A stretch of 64,000 nucleotides of DNA from Megamonas sp. UBA1799 (GTDB lineage Bacteria > Bacillota > Negativicutes > Selenomonadales > Selenomonadaceae), in the NCBI GenBank assembly GCA_002319815.1, contig DCFR01000065.1, positions 548 to 64,547 on the forward strand, read 5' to 3'. The number at the start of each line of letters is the position of its first letter. Within the stretch, counting starts at the first letter, position 1. Positions 32,746-42,498 of the stretch are shown here, in pieces. Position numbers and translations under genes: made by a program. The notes under the pieces are model-generated. The model was not told the origin of the DNA. It searched no databases and was given only the letters and a program-made list of their open reading frames with translations.

Positions 32746-35184
32746 TTGACTAAGGATAAGGACATGGAAGCGCTGAAAGAGAATCTTAAACTGCGTTTTG
32801 TGATGACAGCGCATATTCTCTGGGGGCGGGAACTCGATGAGCTTACGCCGCATGAGATTTTTGTGACGATTGCCGATACGGCCAAACAGTTGATTTCTGA
32901 GAACTGGATCAAGACAAACCGGGCGTATCGCGATCATCAGGACAAACAGATCTACTATTTTTCCATTGAATTTCTGCTGGGCCGGCTGCTGAATACGAAT
33001 CTGATCAATCTGGGGATTCGGGAAACGCTGGGATCGGTGCTAAAAGAGCTCGGATTGGATATCGGTAAATTCTATTCGGAGGAACCGGATGCCGGGCTGG
33101 GCAACGGCGGGCTGGGACGGCTGGCAGCCTGCTTCATTGATTCAATGGCGGCGCTGGGTCTGCCGGGGCATGGCTGCAGCATCCGCTATCAGTACGGCTT
33201 GTTTGAGCAAAAAATCATCAACGGCAATCAGGTCGAGATTCCCGATAACTGGCTGAAAGACGGTTTTGTCTGGGAGTACCGCAAACCGGATAAGGCGATT
33301 GACGTGCGTTTTTATGGCAATGCTTATATGCAGCTGCAGGCGGACGGATCGCTGTCTTTAGTGCATGAAAATTATATGACGGTCATGGCAGTCCCGTACG
33401 ATGTGCCGATTGTGGGCTACTGCAATCATACGGTGAATACGCTGCGGTTATGGAATGCCGAGGTGAATCGCGATTTTTCTGATTATGGCATGCTGACCAA
33501 AGAACAGCTGGCGGCTAAAAATGGGTATCGTGATTTTGTCGAAAGCATCACGCAGTATCTCTATCCCGATGACAGTTCGGAGGAAGGGCGGCGCATGCGG
33601 CTGATTCAGGAGTACTTCTTCGTTTCGGCCGGCGTGCAGAGCATTGTGCGACACTATAAAAAGACGGGCATGTCCATACACAATTTTGCCGACAAAATTG
33701 CCATTCATATCAATGATACTCACCCGGCGCTGGCCGTCGCTGAACTCATGCGGATACTTATTGATGATGAGCAGCTTTCCTGGGAGGAAGCCTGGACGAT
33801 TACCAAACAGACACTGGCGTATACAAATCACACGATTTTGCCGGAGGCGCTGGAGCGTTGGCCGGTGGATATGTTTCGGGTGCTTTTGCCGCGGATTTAC
33901 ATGATTATCGAGGAGATTAACCGTCGGTTGCTGTTGATGGTGCGGGACCGTTATCCGGGGGATGAACACAAGGTACATGAGCTTTCAATTTTGCAGGATG
34001 GGCAGGTGCATATGGCCCGGCTGGCGGTTGTGGGAGGGCACAGCGTCAATGGAGTGGCCCGCATTCATTCGGATATTTTGCGCACGACGACAATGCGGGA
34101 CTTTAGTGAATTTTATCCGGGACGGTTTAACAACAAGACGAACGGAATTACGCATCGCCGCTGGCTGCTGGCGGCAAATCCCGAGCTGGCAAAACTGATT
34201 GACGATACAATTTCGACGAAGTGGCGCCGGCGTCCTGAGATGCTGGCGGCGCTGGCCGAACACGTCAAGGAGAAGCCTTTTCTGACGAAGCTCGCGCATA
34301 TCAAGCTGCTGCGCAAAAAAGCGCTGGCGCGGTATGTGCGTGAGCATACCGGCGTCCATGTCGATCCGGCGACGCTGTTTGATATTCAGGTCAAGCGCAT
34401 CCATTCGTATAAACGGCAGCTGATGAATGTGCTGCACATTATGTATCAGTATGACCGGTTGAAAAATGATCCGCACTATGCGGTTTTGCCGACGACGTAT
34501 TTTTTCGGCGGCAAGGCGGCGCCGGGTTATTACATCGCCAAGGAAACGGTCCGGCTGATCAATGCGGTGGCAGCAAAAATCAATGCGGATAAGGACGTTA
34601 ATTCGTTTATCAAAGTGGTTTTTATCGAAAATTTCGGCGTTTCTATTGGTGAGATTGTTTATCCGGCGGCCGATGTGAGCGAACAGATCTCTACGGCCAG
34701 CAAGGAAGCTTCGGGGACGGGCAATATGAAGTTCATGATGAACGGCGCGATTACATTGGGCACGCTGGACGGGGCCAATGTGGAAATCCGTGAGGCGGTA
34801 GGTGATCCGCATTGCGTGATTTTTGGCCTGACGGCTGAGGAGGTACTGAACTGCTACGCAAACGGCAGTTATTCAGCCTGGGACGAATACAATCAGAACG
34901 CTTCGGTGCGCCGGGTGCTGGATCGGCTGGTCGACGGAACCTGGGGGGATTTTCGCTCGCTGTTTGATTATCTGCTGCAGAATAATGATGAGTTCTTCAT
35001 CCTGAAAGATTTTGATGCCTATCGGGCTGGTCATCGGGAAATTGAAAAGCGTTATGCCGATAAGCAGGGCTGGCTGATCTCATCGGCAATCAACATCGCG
35101 TATTCCGGGCGCTTTTCATCCGACCGGACCATCAGCGAATACGCGCGCGATATCTGGAAAGTCCGTCCGGTATTGATTCCGTAA
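32746..35184 (+). CDS. glgP: Glycogen phosphorylase
   Basis: The protein of about 812 residues degrades glycogen to glucose-1-phosphate using PLP. It has IYYFSIEFLLGR, AGLGNGGLGRLAACF, IHINDTHPALAV, NGITHRRWL, the region VKRIHSYKRQLMN and the PLP-lysine motif EASGTGNMKFMMNGA. TTG 32746, with GAAGGGG eight bases upstream, fits the family's usual length. The frame stays open much further upstream through the repeat element, which I treat as non-coding. It shares the operon with the synthetic enzymes. Confidence 0.95.
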   Translation: MTKDKDMEALKENLKLRFVMTAHILWGRELDELTPHEIFVTIADTAKQLISENWIKTNRAYRDHQDKQIYYFSIEFLLGRLLNTNLINLGIRETLGSVLKELGLDIGKFYSEEPDAGLGNGGLGRLAACFIDSMAALGLPGHGCSIRYQYGLFEQKIINGNQVEIPDNWLKDGFVWEYRKPDKAIDVRFYGNAYMQLQADGSLSLVHENYMTVMAVPYDVPIVGYCNHTVNTLRLWNAEVNRDFSDYGMLTKEQLAAKNGYRDFVESITQYLYPDDSSEEGRRMRLIQEYFFVSAGVQSIVRHYKKTGMSIHNFADKIAIHINDTHPALAVAELMRILIDDEQLSWEEAWTITKQTLAYTNHTILPEALERWPVDMFRVLLPRIYMIIEEINRRLLLMVRDRYPGDEHKVHELSILQDGQVHMARLAVVGGHSVNGVARIHSDILRTTTMRDFSEFYPGRFNNKTNGITHRRWLLAANPELAKLIDDTISTKWRRRPEMLAALAEHVKEKPFLTKLAHIKLLRKKALARYVREHTGVHVDPATLFDIQVKRIHSYKRQLMNVLHIMYQYDRLKNDPHYAVLPTTYFFGGKAAPGYYIAKETVRLINAVAAKINADKDVNSFIKVVFIENFGVSIGEIVYPAADVSEQISTASKEASGTGNMKFMMNGAITLGTLDGANVEIREAVGDPHCVIFGLTAEEVLNCYANGSYSAWDEYNQNASVRRVLDRLVDGTWGDFRSLFDYLLQNNDEFFILKDFDAYRAGHREIEKRYADKQGWLISSAINIAYSGRFSSDRTISEYARDIWKVRPVLIP

Positions 35185-35205
35185 GACGCAGGAGGAGGAA
35201 AAACA

Positions 35206-37485
35206 ATGAAACCATCGGCATTGAGCGAATATGATTTGTATCTGTATCATCAGGGAACCAATTATCATGCTTATGAAATGCTGGGCGCGCATTTCATCCG
35301 GCAGGATGGGCGCGACGGCGTGCGATTTGCCGTCTGGGCGCCGCATGCCAGTGCGGTCAGCGTGACCGGGGATTTCAATCATTGGGATACGCAGGCTCAT
35401 CCGATGCAGCGCATCGGCGACGGCGAGATTTGGTCGGCATTTGTGCCGGGAATTGAGCGCGGCGCGGTCTATAAATACGCCATCGCACCACAGAATGGCG
35501 GACCCTGTATCCTGAAAGCTGATCCCTATGGATTTTTTTCCGAAAAGAAACCGCAGACAGCTTCCCGGGTGTGGGACTTTTCCGGTTATGTCTGGCATGA
35601 TGCCGCTTGGTATGAACAGAAGCAGCGGCATAGTTCCTATGAGCAGCCGATGCTCACGTATGAAGTGCATCTTGGTTCCTGGCGGCGGACGCTGGAAGGC
35701 GGGTATCTGAGCTACCGCGATCTGGCCGATCAGCTGATTGGCTATGTCCGGCAGATGCATTATACGCATATTGAGCTGATGCCGCTGTGCGAACATCCGT
35801 ATGATGGTTCCTGGGGCTATCAGGCGACGGGGTATTATGCAGTCACAAGTCGTTATGGAACGCCAGAAGATTTTATGTATCTGGTGGATCAGGCCCATGC
35901 GAACGGGATTGCTGTCATCATGGACTGGGTGCCGGGTCATTTCTGCAAGGATGAGCAGGGACTGCGGCATTTTGACGGGCAGACGCTTTATGAATCGGAT
36001 AATGAGCAGCGGGCGGAGAACTGGGAATGGGGAACGACCAATTTTGATTACGGGCGCACCGAGGTGCATAGTTTTCTGATTTCCAATGCCATGTTCTGGC
36101 TGGAAGAGTATCATATTGACGGCCTGCGTATGGATGCGGTGGCCAATATGCTGTATCTGAACTATGCCCGCAAGGAGGCGGACTGGCAGCCGAATAAATA
36201 CGGGGACACCGGCAATCTGGAAGCGATGGAGTTCATACAGAAGCTTAATGCCGCGGTATTTAAGTATCATCCGGATGCATTGATGATCGCGGAAGAATCA
36301 ACTTCCTGGCCGCTCATTTCCCGACCGGTTTATATGGGCGGCATGGGTTTTAATTATAAATGGAATATGGGCTGGATGAATGATATGCTCGATTATATGA
36401 GTCTGGATCCTTTTTACCGCAAGTGGAACCATGATAAGGTAACCTTTTCCTTCATGTATGCTTTTTCGGAAAATTTTGTACTGCCGCTTTCGCATGATGA
36501 AGTGGTCCATGGCAAACGGTCCCTCATCAGTAAGATGCCGGGGGATTATTGGCAGCAGTTTGCCAATCTGCGGGCTTTTTTCGGCTACTGGATGGCGCAT
36601 CCGGGCAAGAAGCTGTTGTTTATGGGCGGGGAGTTTGGGCAGTTCATTGAATGGAATTTTGATGACAGTCTGGATTGGCATTTAGTGGAGCAATATCCGA
36701 TGCATGCCCAACTGCTGGAATTCTCTCGGCAGCTGAATGGATTTTATTGCGAAAACAAACCGTTTTGGCAGGTGGATTTTGAATGGCACGGATTTGAGTG
36801 GATTGACTGCAATGATACCGATCACAGCGTGATTTCTTTCTTGCGCAAGGCAGAGGATGCCGATGACTTTATTGTGGTTGTTTGCAACTTTACGCCGCTG
36901 GTCTATTCCGGCTATCGGATCGGTGTGCCGAAGGCAGGTACGTATCGCGAGGTCTTTAACAGCGATGCGTCAGAATACGGCGGTTCGGGCGTGTGCAATG
37001 AGAATGCGCTGGATACTGAGCCGATACGCTGGCAGGAACGGGCCCAGTCGTTGGTTCTTACGCTGCCGCCGCTGGCGACTCTCTACCTGCGTCTGACAGC
37101 CGCGGCAGAGACGGACGGGGCGGAACTGGAGGTTAAACGAACCGGACGCCGGACGGGAAAGCAAAGAACGGCGGCGAGCGGGGATGAACTTCCTGGCGGG
37201 CCCGCCGTGGCGGGAAAAAAAGCGGACGGGAAAAACGCTGCGGCCAAAAAGCCGGCGGCAAAGAAGAAAAAAGCGGAGACGAAATCCGCTGCGGCCGGGA
37301 ATCCGGCCGCTAAGAAAAAAGCGGCGCCAAAGAGGAAGACGGTTTCAAACAAGGGAAGCGTAAAGCAAAAAACAGAAAATATTGCCGCTCAGGCAGTTGG
37401 GGCTGAAAGCAGCGCGGCGCAGGCGGATAACAAGACAAAAGCAAAGTCGGCAAAGGTTGAAACAAAGAGGGGGAAGAAGTTATGA
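35206..37485 (+). CDS. glgB: 1,4-alpha-glucan branching enzyme with Lys/Ala-rich C-terminal tail
   Basis: The 759-residue GH13 enzyme introduces alpha-1,6 branches into glycogen. A CBM48 domain (about 20-115) precedes the catalytic barrel with nucleophile Asp310 (GLRMDAV), acid/base Glu363 (IAEEST) and Asp431 (LSHDEV). The normal protein would end near residue 632 (YLRLTAA). Here about 128 residues follow with some 27 Lys and 30 Ala in blocks such as AAAKKPAAKKKK and NPAAKKKAAPKRK, resembling histone H1 tails. The stop overlaps the glgA start in an ATGA, so the tail is not an obvious frameshift. Confidence 0.95.
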   Translation: MKPSALSEYDLYLYHQGTNYHAYEMLGAHFIRQDGRDGVRFAVWAPHASAVSVTGDFNHWDTQAHPMQRIGDGEIWSAFVPGIERGAVYKYAIAPQNGGPCILKADPYGFFSEKKPQTASRVWDFSGYVWHDAAWYEQKQRHSSYEQPMLTYEVHLGSWRRTLEGGYLSYRDLADQLIGYVRQMHYTHIELMPLCEHPYDGSWGYQATGYYAVTSRYGTPEDFMYLVDQAHANGIAVIMDWVPGHFCKDEQGLRHFDGQTLYESDNEQRAENWEWGTTNFDYGRTEVHSFLISNAMFWLEEYHIDGLRMDAVANMLYLNYARKEADWQPNKYGDTGNLEAMEFIQKLNAAVFKYHPDALMIAEESTSWPLISRPVYMGGMGFNYKWNMGWMNDMLDYMSLDPFYRKWNHDKVTFSFMYAFSENFVLPLSHDEVVHGKRSLISKMPGDYWQQFANLRAFFGYWMAHPGKKLLFMGGEFGQFIEWNFDDSLDWHLVEQYPMHAQLLEFSRQLNGFYCENKPFWQVDFEWHGFEWIDCNDTDHSVISFLRKAEDADDFIVVVCNFTPLVYSGYRIGVPKAGTYREVFNSDASEYGGSGVCNENALDTEPIRWQERAQSLVLTLPPLATLYLRLTAAAETDGAELEVKRTGRRTGKQRTAASGDELPGGPAVAGKKADGKNAAAKKPAAKKKKAETKSAAAGNPAAKKKAAPKRKTVSNKGSVKQKTENIAAQAVGAESSAAQADNKTKAKSAKVETKRGKKL

Positions 37486-38921
37486 TCAAAGTGCTTTATG
37501 CAGCGGCGGAGGTAGTGCCGTTCGTAAAAACCGGCGGCCTGGCGGATGTGGCCGGATCCCTTCCTAAGGCGCTGAAAGCGCAGGGCCTCGATATCCGGGT
37601 GGTTTTGCCAAAATATGGAAAAATACCCGAAAAATACCGGGAACAAATGGTTCATATTTACGACGGCGTATTGCCGGTTGCCTGGCGCAGTAAATATCTG
37701 GGCGTGGATTCTTTGCAGCTGGATGGGGTCACTTATTATTTCATTGATAATGAGGAATATTTCCAGCGCGATCAGTGCTATGGCTATGAGGATGATGCCG
37801 AACGATTTTCCTTTTTTTGCCGGGCCGTGCTCAATCTGCTGCCGGAGATTGATTTTTGGCCGGATGTCCTGCATGCCAATGATTGGCATACGGGACTGAT
37901 TCCGGTGCTGCTGCGGCTGGAACATAGCGGGGACAGCCGCTATGAAGCAATCCGCACGCTTTTTACGATTCATAATCTTAAATATCAGGGGATTTTTCCG
38001 AAAGATATCATGACGGATGTATTGGGACTGGATTGGCAATATTTCCAGAATGGTGATATGGAGTTTTATGATGCGGTGAATTTCATGAAGGGGGCCATTG
38101 TTTATTCAGACTGTATTACAACGGTCAGCCGGACGTATGCGCAGGAAATCCAGTATGAGTATTTTGGCGAAGGGATCGACGGATTGCTGCGTGCCCGCCA
38201 GGATCATCTGGTGGGTATTGTGAACGGCTTGGATTATGATGTTTATAATCCGCGCACCGATGAAAATCTTTTTGAGACGTATGATGTGGATACGCTGGAC
38301 CGCAAGGTGGACAACAAGGTGGCGCTGCAGCGGTCTCTGGGACTGCCGGAAAGCCGGCGAGTGCCGATGCTGGCACTGGTTTCCCGTCTGGTGCCGCCTA
38401 AAGGGCTTGATCTGGGCATGCGCATTTTTGATGAGCTGCTGCAGCATGAAGATATGCAGCTGGTGGTGCTGGGCACGGGCGATAAGGTTTATGAGGACTG
38501 GTTCCGGGGTCTGGCCTGGCGTTTTCCCACCAAAGTTTCGGTGAATATCTGCTTTTCTAATACGTTGGCGCAGCGCATCTATGCGGCGTCTTCCCATTTT
38601 TTGATGCCGTCGTGCTATGAACCCTGCGGCATCGGACAGCTGATTGCCCTGCGTTATGGGTCCATTCCGGTGGTGCGGGCTACGGGCGGGCTGAAGGATA
38701 CGGTGCAGCCGTATGATAAATATACCGGACAGGGGAATGGTTTCTTGTTTCCTAATTATAATGCCCATGAATTTATGTTCGCGATTAAAAAGGCGCTTAG
38801 TCTTTATAAAAATCTGCAGCTCTGGCGGCAGGTGGTGGAAAATGCTATGCGGTCTGATTACAGCTGGACAAAATCGGCGCAGGAATATCGTACGCTGTAT
38901 GAGGATCTGCTGGTGAAGTAG
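37482..38921 (+). CDS. glgA: Glycogen synthase (ADP-glucose)
   Basis: The 479-residue GT5 enzyme transfers glucose from ADP-glucose to the growing alpha-1,4 chain. The substrate-binding KTGGLADV is near residues 13-20, HANDWHTGL carries the catalytic His, LVSRLVPPKGLDL starts the C-terminal Rossmann domain, and CYEPCGIGQLIALRYG holds the conserved Glu. Its ATG overlaps the glgB stop by four bases, showing translational coupling. GlgA, GlgB and GlgC/D together make the polymer; GlgP and the next gene remove or remodel it. Confidence 0.96.
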   Translation: MIKVLYAAAEVVPFVKTGGLADVAGSLPKALKAQGLDIRVVLPKYGKIPEKYREQMVHIYDGVLPVAWRSKYLGVDSLQLDGVTYYFIDNEEYFQRDQCYGYEDDAERFSFFCRAVLNLLPEIDFWPDVLHANDWHTGLIPVLLRLEHSGDSRYEAIRTLFTIHNLKYQGIFPKDIMTDVLGLDWQYFQNGDMEFYDAVNFMKGAIVYSDCITTVSRTYAQEIQYEYFGEGIDGLLRARQDHLVGIVNGLDYDVYNPRTDENLFETYDVDTLDRKVDNKVALQRSLGLPESRRVPMLALVSRLVPPKGLDLGMRIFDELLQHEDMQLVVLGTGDKVYEDWFRGLAWRFPTKVSVNICFSNTLAQRIYAASSHFLMPSCYEPCGIGQLIALRYGSIPVVRATGGLKDTVQPYDKYTGQGNGFLFPNYNAHEFMFAIKKALSLYKNLQLWRQVVENAMRSDYSWTKSAQEYRTLYEDLLVK

Positions 38922-38943
38922 CAGCGGAAAGGAGATCGGCAAC

Positions 38944-41900
38944 ATGGGAGACAGGGAGCTGGCGGAACATAACTCGCAGGCGGTGTATTACCGTTGCCCG
39001 GCGGGGGCCGTGGCAGCGTGCCGTACGGTGCGGATCGGCATTAAGGCGAGGGCCTCAGTGTCCCGGATAACGCTGCGTTTATGGCGTGATGGCGTCGGGG
39101 AAAAAATGGTGGTTATGCAGGCGGAAGAACGGGCCGCAGCAGCGGATGACAGCGTGTCGGATCGTTTTTTTACGGCGTTTATCGAGATGCCGGAACACGG
39201 CTGTCTGTTGTGGTACTATTTTATTCTCACGACCGGCAGCCGGACATTTTTTTACGGCAATAACCGTGCGCGGTTGGGCGGCTGGGGAGAGATTTATGAT
39301 CAGGAGCCGCCGTCTTTTCAGATTACGGTTTATAACCAGGGGGCGGATACGCCGGCCTGGTTCCGCCGCGCCGTGATGTATCAGATTTTTCCCGATCGCT
39401 TTTGCCGATCCGGCGATCGGATCATAGAAAAGCGCGGCGCAGTGATTCATGCATCCTGGCAGGATGCGCCCTGTTATTACAAGGATGTTGATACCAAAGA
39501 AATTGTTGCCTATGATTTTTTCGGCGGCAATCTGGCCGGGATTCGTTCCCGGCTGCCTTATTTGCAAGAACTGGGCATTTCGGTTTTGTATTTGAATCCG
39601 GTCTTTGAGTCGGAGAGCAATCATCATTATGACACGGGAGATTATTTAAAAATTGATCCGATGTTGGGGACGAATGCCGAGTTTGCCGAATTTTGCGCTG
39701 CGGCGCGGGCGAGCGGTATACGGGTGATTCTCGATGGCGTTTTCAGCCATACGGGCAGCGACAGCCGCTATTTCAACCGCAAGGGAACTTATGATACGGT
39801 GGGCGCGTTCCAATCGCGGCAGTCGCCTTATTATGAATGGTATAATTTTCAACAATATCCATCGGTTTATGACAGTTGGTGGGGATTCCCTACGCTGCCG
39901 AATGTGAGTGAGACGACGCCTTCGTATATGGATTTTATCATTCGTGATGACGACAGCGTGCTGCATTACTGGCTGAAGGCCGGAATCAGCGGCTGGCGTC
40001 TGGATGTGATCGACGAGCTGCCGGCCCGTTTTACGCAGACTTTTTATCAGGAGCTGAAGCGCACCGATCCCGATGCGGTTCTGATCGGCGAGGTCTGGGA
40101 GGATGCTTCCAATAAGGTCAGCTACGGGGTGCCGCGGGAATATTTGTGCGGGCAGGAAATTGACGGGGCCATGAACTATCCCTTCCGGCAGATCGTGCTG
40201 GATTTTCTGTTGGGGCAGAGCGATGGTCAGGCCACAGCGCAGCGCATTGACAGTCTGAAGGAAAATTATCCGGCGCATAATTTTTATGCGATGATGAATC
40301 TTTTGGGCAGCCATGATGTGCCGAGGCTTCTGTCTGTAATGGGCGAGGCGCCCTGGCAGGAACCGATGCCGGCACTGCAGCAGGCGCAGTTTCATCTGGA
40401 TGGAGATCATTTCAATTTGGGTGCGGCCCGGGTGGCTATGGCGGTTCTCTGGCAAATGACATTTCCCGGTGTGCCGTCGGTTTATTATGGCGATGAAATC
40501 GGCATGCAGGGCTTTAAGGATCCGTATAACCGCTGCCCATATGATTGGCAGGGTGGGGATGCCTATCTGCGTGACTGGTATAAGAGACTCATTGCCGTAC
40601 GCAATGCACATCCGGCTTTGTCTACAGGTGAGCTGATTCCTCTGGCCGGGGAGGGGGATATCTGGGCGTATGCGCGGGTGATTCGCGGCGGACGGGATGT
40701 GTTCGGACAGCCGGCGGCCGATGAAGTTTTTGTGGCGGCGTTTAATCGTAGCCGTACACAGTCGGTCAAATTGGAACTGGACATAGGCGATCTTTCCTGC
40801 GGCACTTTTGTCGACGCTCTGTCTACCGGTTTGACGGCACAGCTTACGCCGCTCTGCGCCGATGCACATCGCGGCCGGTTGAAGCTGGAGGTGCCCCCGC
40901 TGATGTCGGTTCTCTACCGGGAACAGGCGGAAACCCGCCGTTATGCACGAGAAGCCGGCGTCCTGCTGCATCCCACGTCGCTGCCGTCAAAGTATGGCAT
41001 TGGCGATTTAGGCAGGGAAGCTTATGCCTTCGTTGATTTTTTGGCGTCGGCGGGGCAGAAAATATGGCAGATTCTGCCGTTGAATCCGGTGGGATATGGC
41101 TACTCGCCCTATCAGTCGCCGTCGGCTTTTGCCGGCAATCCGATGCTGATTTCTTTGGACCAGCTCATGGAGGCCGGCTGGCTGTCGGCGCAGGATGTCA
41201 GGCTGCCTTTTGCTGATGAGGGTACGGCTGTGGATTTTGAGCGTGTCTGGACCTTTAAAGAAAAATGCCTGCGGCGGGCCTGGCAGACGTTTCGTCAGCA
41301 GCCGTCGGATGATTATGCCGCTTTTTGCCGGGAGGAAGCTGATTGGCTGGACGATTATGCGCTGTTTGAGGCATCTAAGGCAAATGCCGACGGCGCGGCC
41401 TGGATGGACTGGACGCCGGTGCTCAAGCGGAGGGAAAAACCTGTGCTGGCAGCGCAGCGCATACGCCTGGCGGCCGAAATCAATTTTGTTAAGTTTCAGC
41501 AGTATATTTTTACCCGGCAATGGCAGCAGCTGCATCGTTACGCGCAGTCTCGGCATATCCGGATTATGGGCGATATGCCGTTGTTCATTGCGCAGGACAG
41601 CGCCGATGTCTGGTCGCAGCAGGCGCTGTTTGAACTGGAAGGAAGCGGCCGCGCCGCCAGTGTGGCCGGAGTGCCACCGGATTATTTCTGCCGCACCGGG
41701 CAGCTTTGGGGCAATCCGCAGTATCGCTGGTCGGCCATGGCAGCGGATCATTATGCCTGGTGGGTGCGCCGCTTCCGCAAGCTGTTTTCCCTGGTTGATA
41801 TTGTGCGTATTGACCATTTTCGTGGGTTTGAATCGTATTGGGAGATTGACGGACATGCGCAGACGGCGGAAAACGGGCGTTGGGTGAAAGGGCCGGGGAA

Positions 41901-42420
41901 AGAGTTTTTTGATGCGATTGAAGCGGCGCTGGGGCGGCTGCCAATTGTCGCTGAAAATCTGGGGGTTATCACGGATGAAGTCGAGGACTTGCGCAGTGCA
42001 TGCGGTTTTCCCGGGATGAAGGTATTGGAGTTCGAACTGGGATTGAACGCTAGGCGCAGGGTTGGCATGGCAGCGCCGGAAAACAGTATCGTTTATACCG
42101 GCACGCATGATAACAATACGGTGATTGGATGGTATACGGAAGACATTGACGCCGAGCAGGCGATTACCGTCGCTTCCTTGCTGGGGGCAGACCCGGATCG
42201 CCCGGCGGATGTCTGTTCCCGTCTGATCGAATATGCCTATGCATCCAGAGCGCGCATGGCGATCATTCCCCTGCAGGACGTTTTGGGCCTGACCGGCGAG
42301 AATCGGATGAATCTGCCGGGGACGGTGGGACGAAACTGGGGCTGGCGTCTGCGCCCGCGTGTTTTGACGTCCGATACCGCTGGCTGGCTGCGCGAGTTTT
42401 GTCAGAAATATCAACGCTGA
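38944..42420 (+). CDS. GH13 amylase-type / GH77 4-alpha-glucanotransferase fusion
   Basis: This 1158-residue protein joins two complete enzymes. Residues 1-120 form an N-terminal beta domain as in neopullulanases. Residues 130-660 are a GH13 barrel with Asp354 (GWRLDV), Glu383 (LIGEVW) and Asp458 (GSHDVPR). From about residue 668 (GVLLHPTSLPSKYG) a MalQ-type GH77 enzyme runs to the end with Asp957 (RIDHFRG), Glu1004 (VAENLG) and Asp1056 (THDNNT). No signal peptide is seen, so it acts in the cytosol, presumably hydrolysing and re-joining malto-oligosaccharides from glycogen. It follows glgA by 22 bp. Confidence 0.94.
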   Translation: MGDRELAEHNSQAVYYRCPAGAVAACRTVRIGIKARASVSRITLRLWRDGVGEKMVVMQAEERAAAADDSVSDRFFTAFIEMPEHGCLLWYYFILTTGSRTFFYGNNRARLGGWGEIYDQEPPSFQITVYNQGADTPAWFRRAVMYQIFPDRFCRSGDRIIEKRGAVIHASWQDAPCYYKDVDTKEIVAYDFFGGNLAGIRSRLPYLQELGISVLYLNPVFESESNHHYDTGDYLKIDPMLGTNAEFAEFCAAARASGIRVILDGVFSHTGSDSRYFNRKGTYDTVGAFQSRQSPYYEWYNFQQYPSVYDSWWGFPTLPNVSETTPSYMDFIIRDDDSVLHYWLKAGISGWRLDVIDELPARFTQTFYQELKRTDPDAVLIGEVWEDASNKVSYGVPREYLCGQEIDGAMNYPFRQIVLDFLLGQSDGQATAQRIDSLKENYPAHNFYAMMNLLGSHDVPRLLSVMGEAPWQEPMPALQQAQFHLDGDHFNLGAARVAMAVLWQMTFPGVPSVYYGDEIGMQGFKDPYNRCPYDWQGGDAYLRDWYKRLIAVRNAHPALSTGELIPLAGEGDIWAYARVIRGGRDVFGQPAADEVFVAAFNRSRTQSVKLELDIGDLSCGTFVDALSTGLTAQLTPLCADAHRGRLKLEVPPLMSVLYREQAETRRYAREAGVLLHPTSLPSKYGIGDLGREAYAFVDFLASAGQKIWQILPLNPVGYGYSPYQSPSAFAGNPMLISLDQLMEAGWLSAQDVRLPFADEGTAVDFERVWTFKEKCLRRAWQTFRQQPSDDYAAFCREEADWLDDYALFEASKANADGAAWMDWTPVLKRREKPVLAAQRIRLAAEINFVKFQQYIFTRQWQQLHRYAQSRHIRIMGDMPLFIAQDSADVWSQQALFELEGSGRAASVAGVPPDYFCRTGQLWGNPQYRWSAMAADHYAWWVRRFRKLFSLVDIVRIDHFRGFESYWEIDGHAQTAENGRWVKGPGKEFFDAIEAALGRLPIVAENLGVITDEVEDLRSACGFPGMKVLEFELGLNARRRVGMAAPENSIVYTGTHDNNTVIGWYTEDIDAEQAITVASLLGADPDRPADVCSRLIEYAYASRARMAIIPLQDVLGLTGENRMNLPGTVGRNWGWRLRPRVLTSDTAGWLREFCQKYQR

Positions 42421-42441
42421 CCGTTCAGCGCGCACTTCCAT

Positions 42442-42469
42442 TTTTCAAAGAATTATGTTATTCTATACG
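42442..42469 (+). promoter_or_regulatory. Possible promoter before the DUF2225 gene
   Basis: TTTTCA, a spacer of about 16 bp and TATACG lie about 30 bp before the DUF2225 start. The -35 is weak. No terminator was seen after the fusion gene, so read-through is possible. Confidence 0.4.
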
Positions 42470-42498
42470 TAATTGATGAATTTTTAGGAGTGAGAGCA

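Noticed and set aside
37100..37485. The GlgB tail as a frameshift artefact
   Set aside because: The tail continues in one frame for 128 codons, uses ordinary Lys and Ala codons and ends in the ATGA overlap with glgA, so an artefact is less likely than a real tail. Comparison with relatives is still the deciding check.
40118..40375. Short minus-strand frames inside the GH13-GH77 gene and similar ones across the glg operon
   Set aside because: They lie wholly within strongly supported genes, lack ribosome sites and have no recognisable domains.
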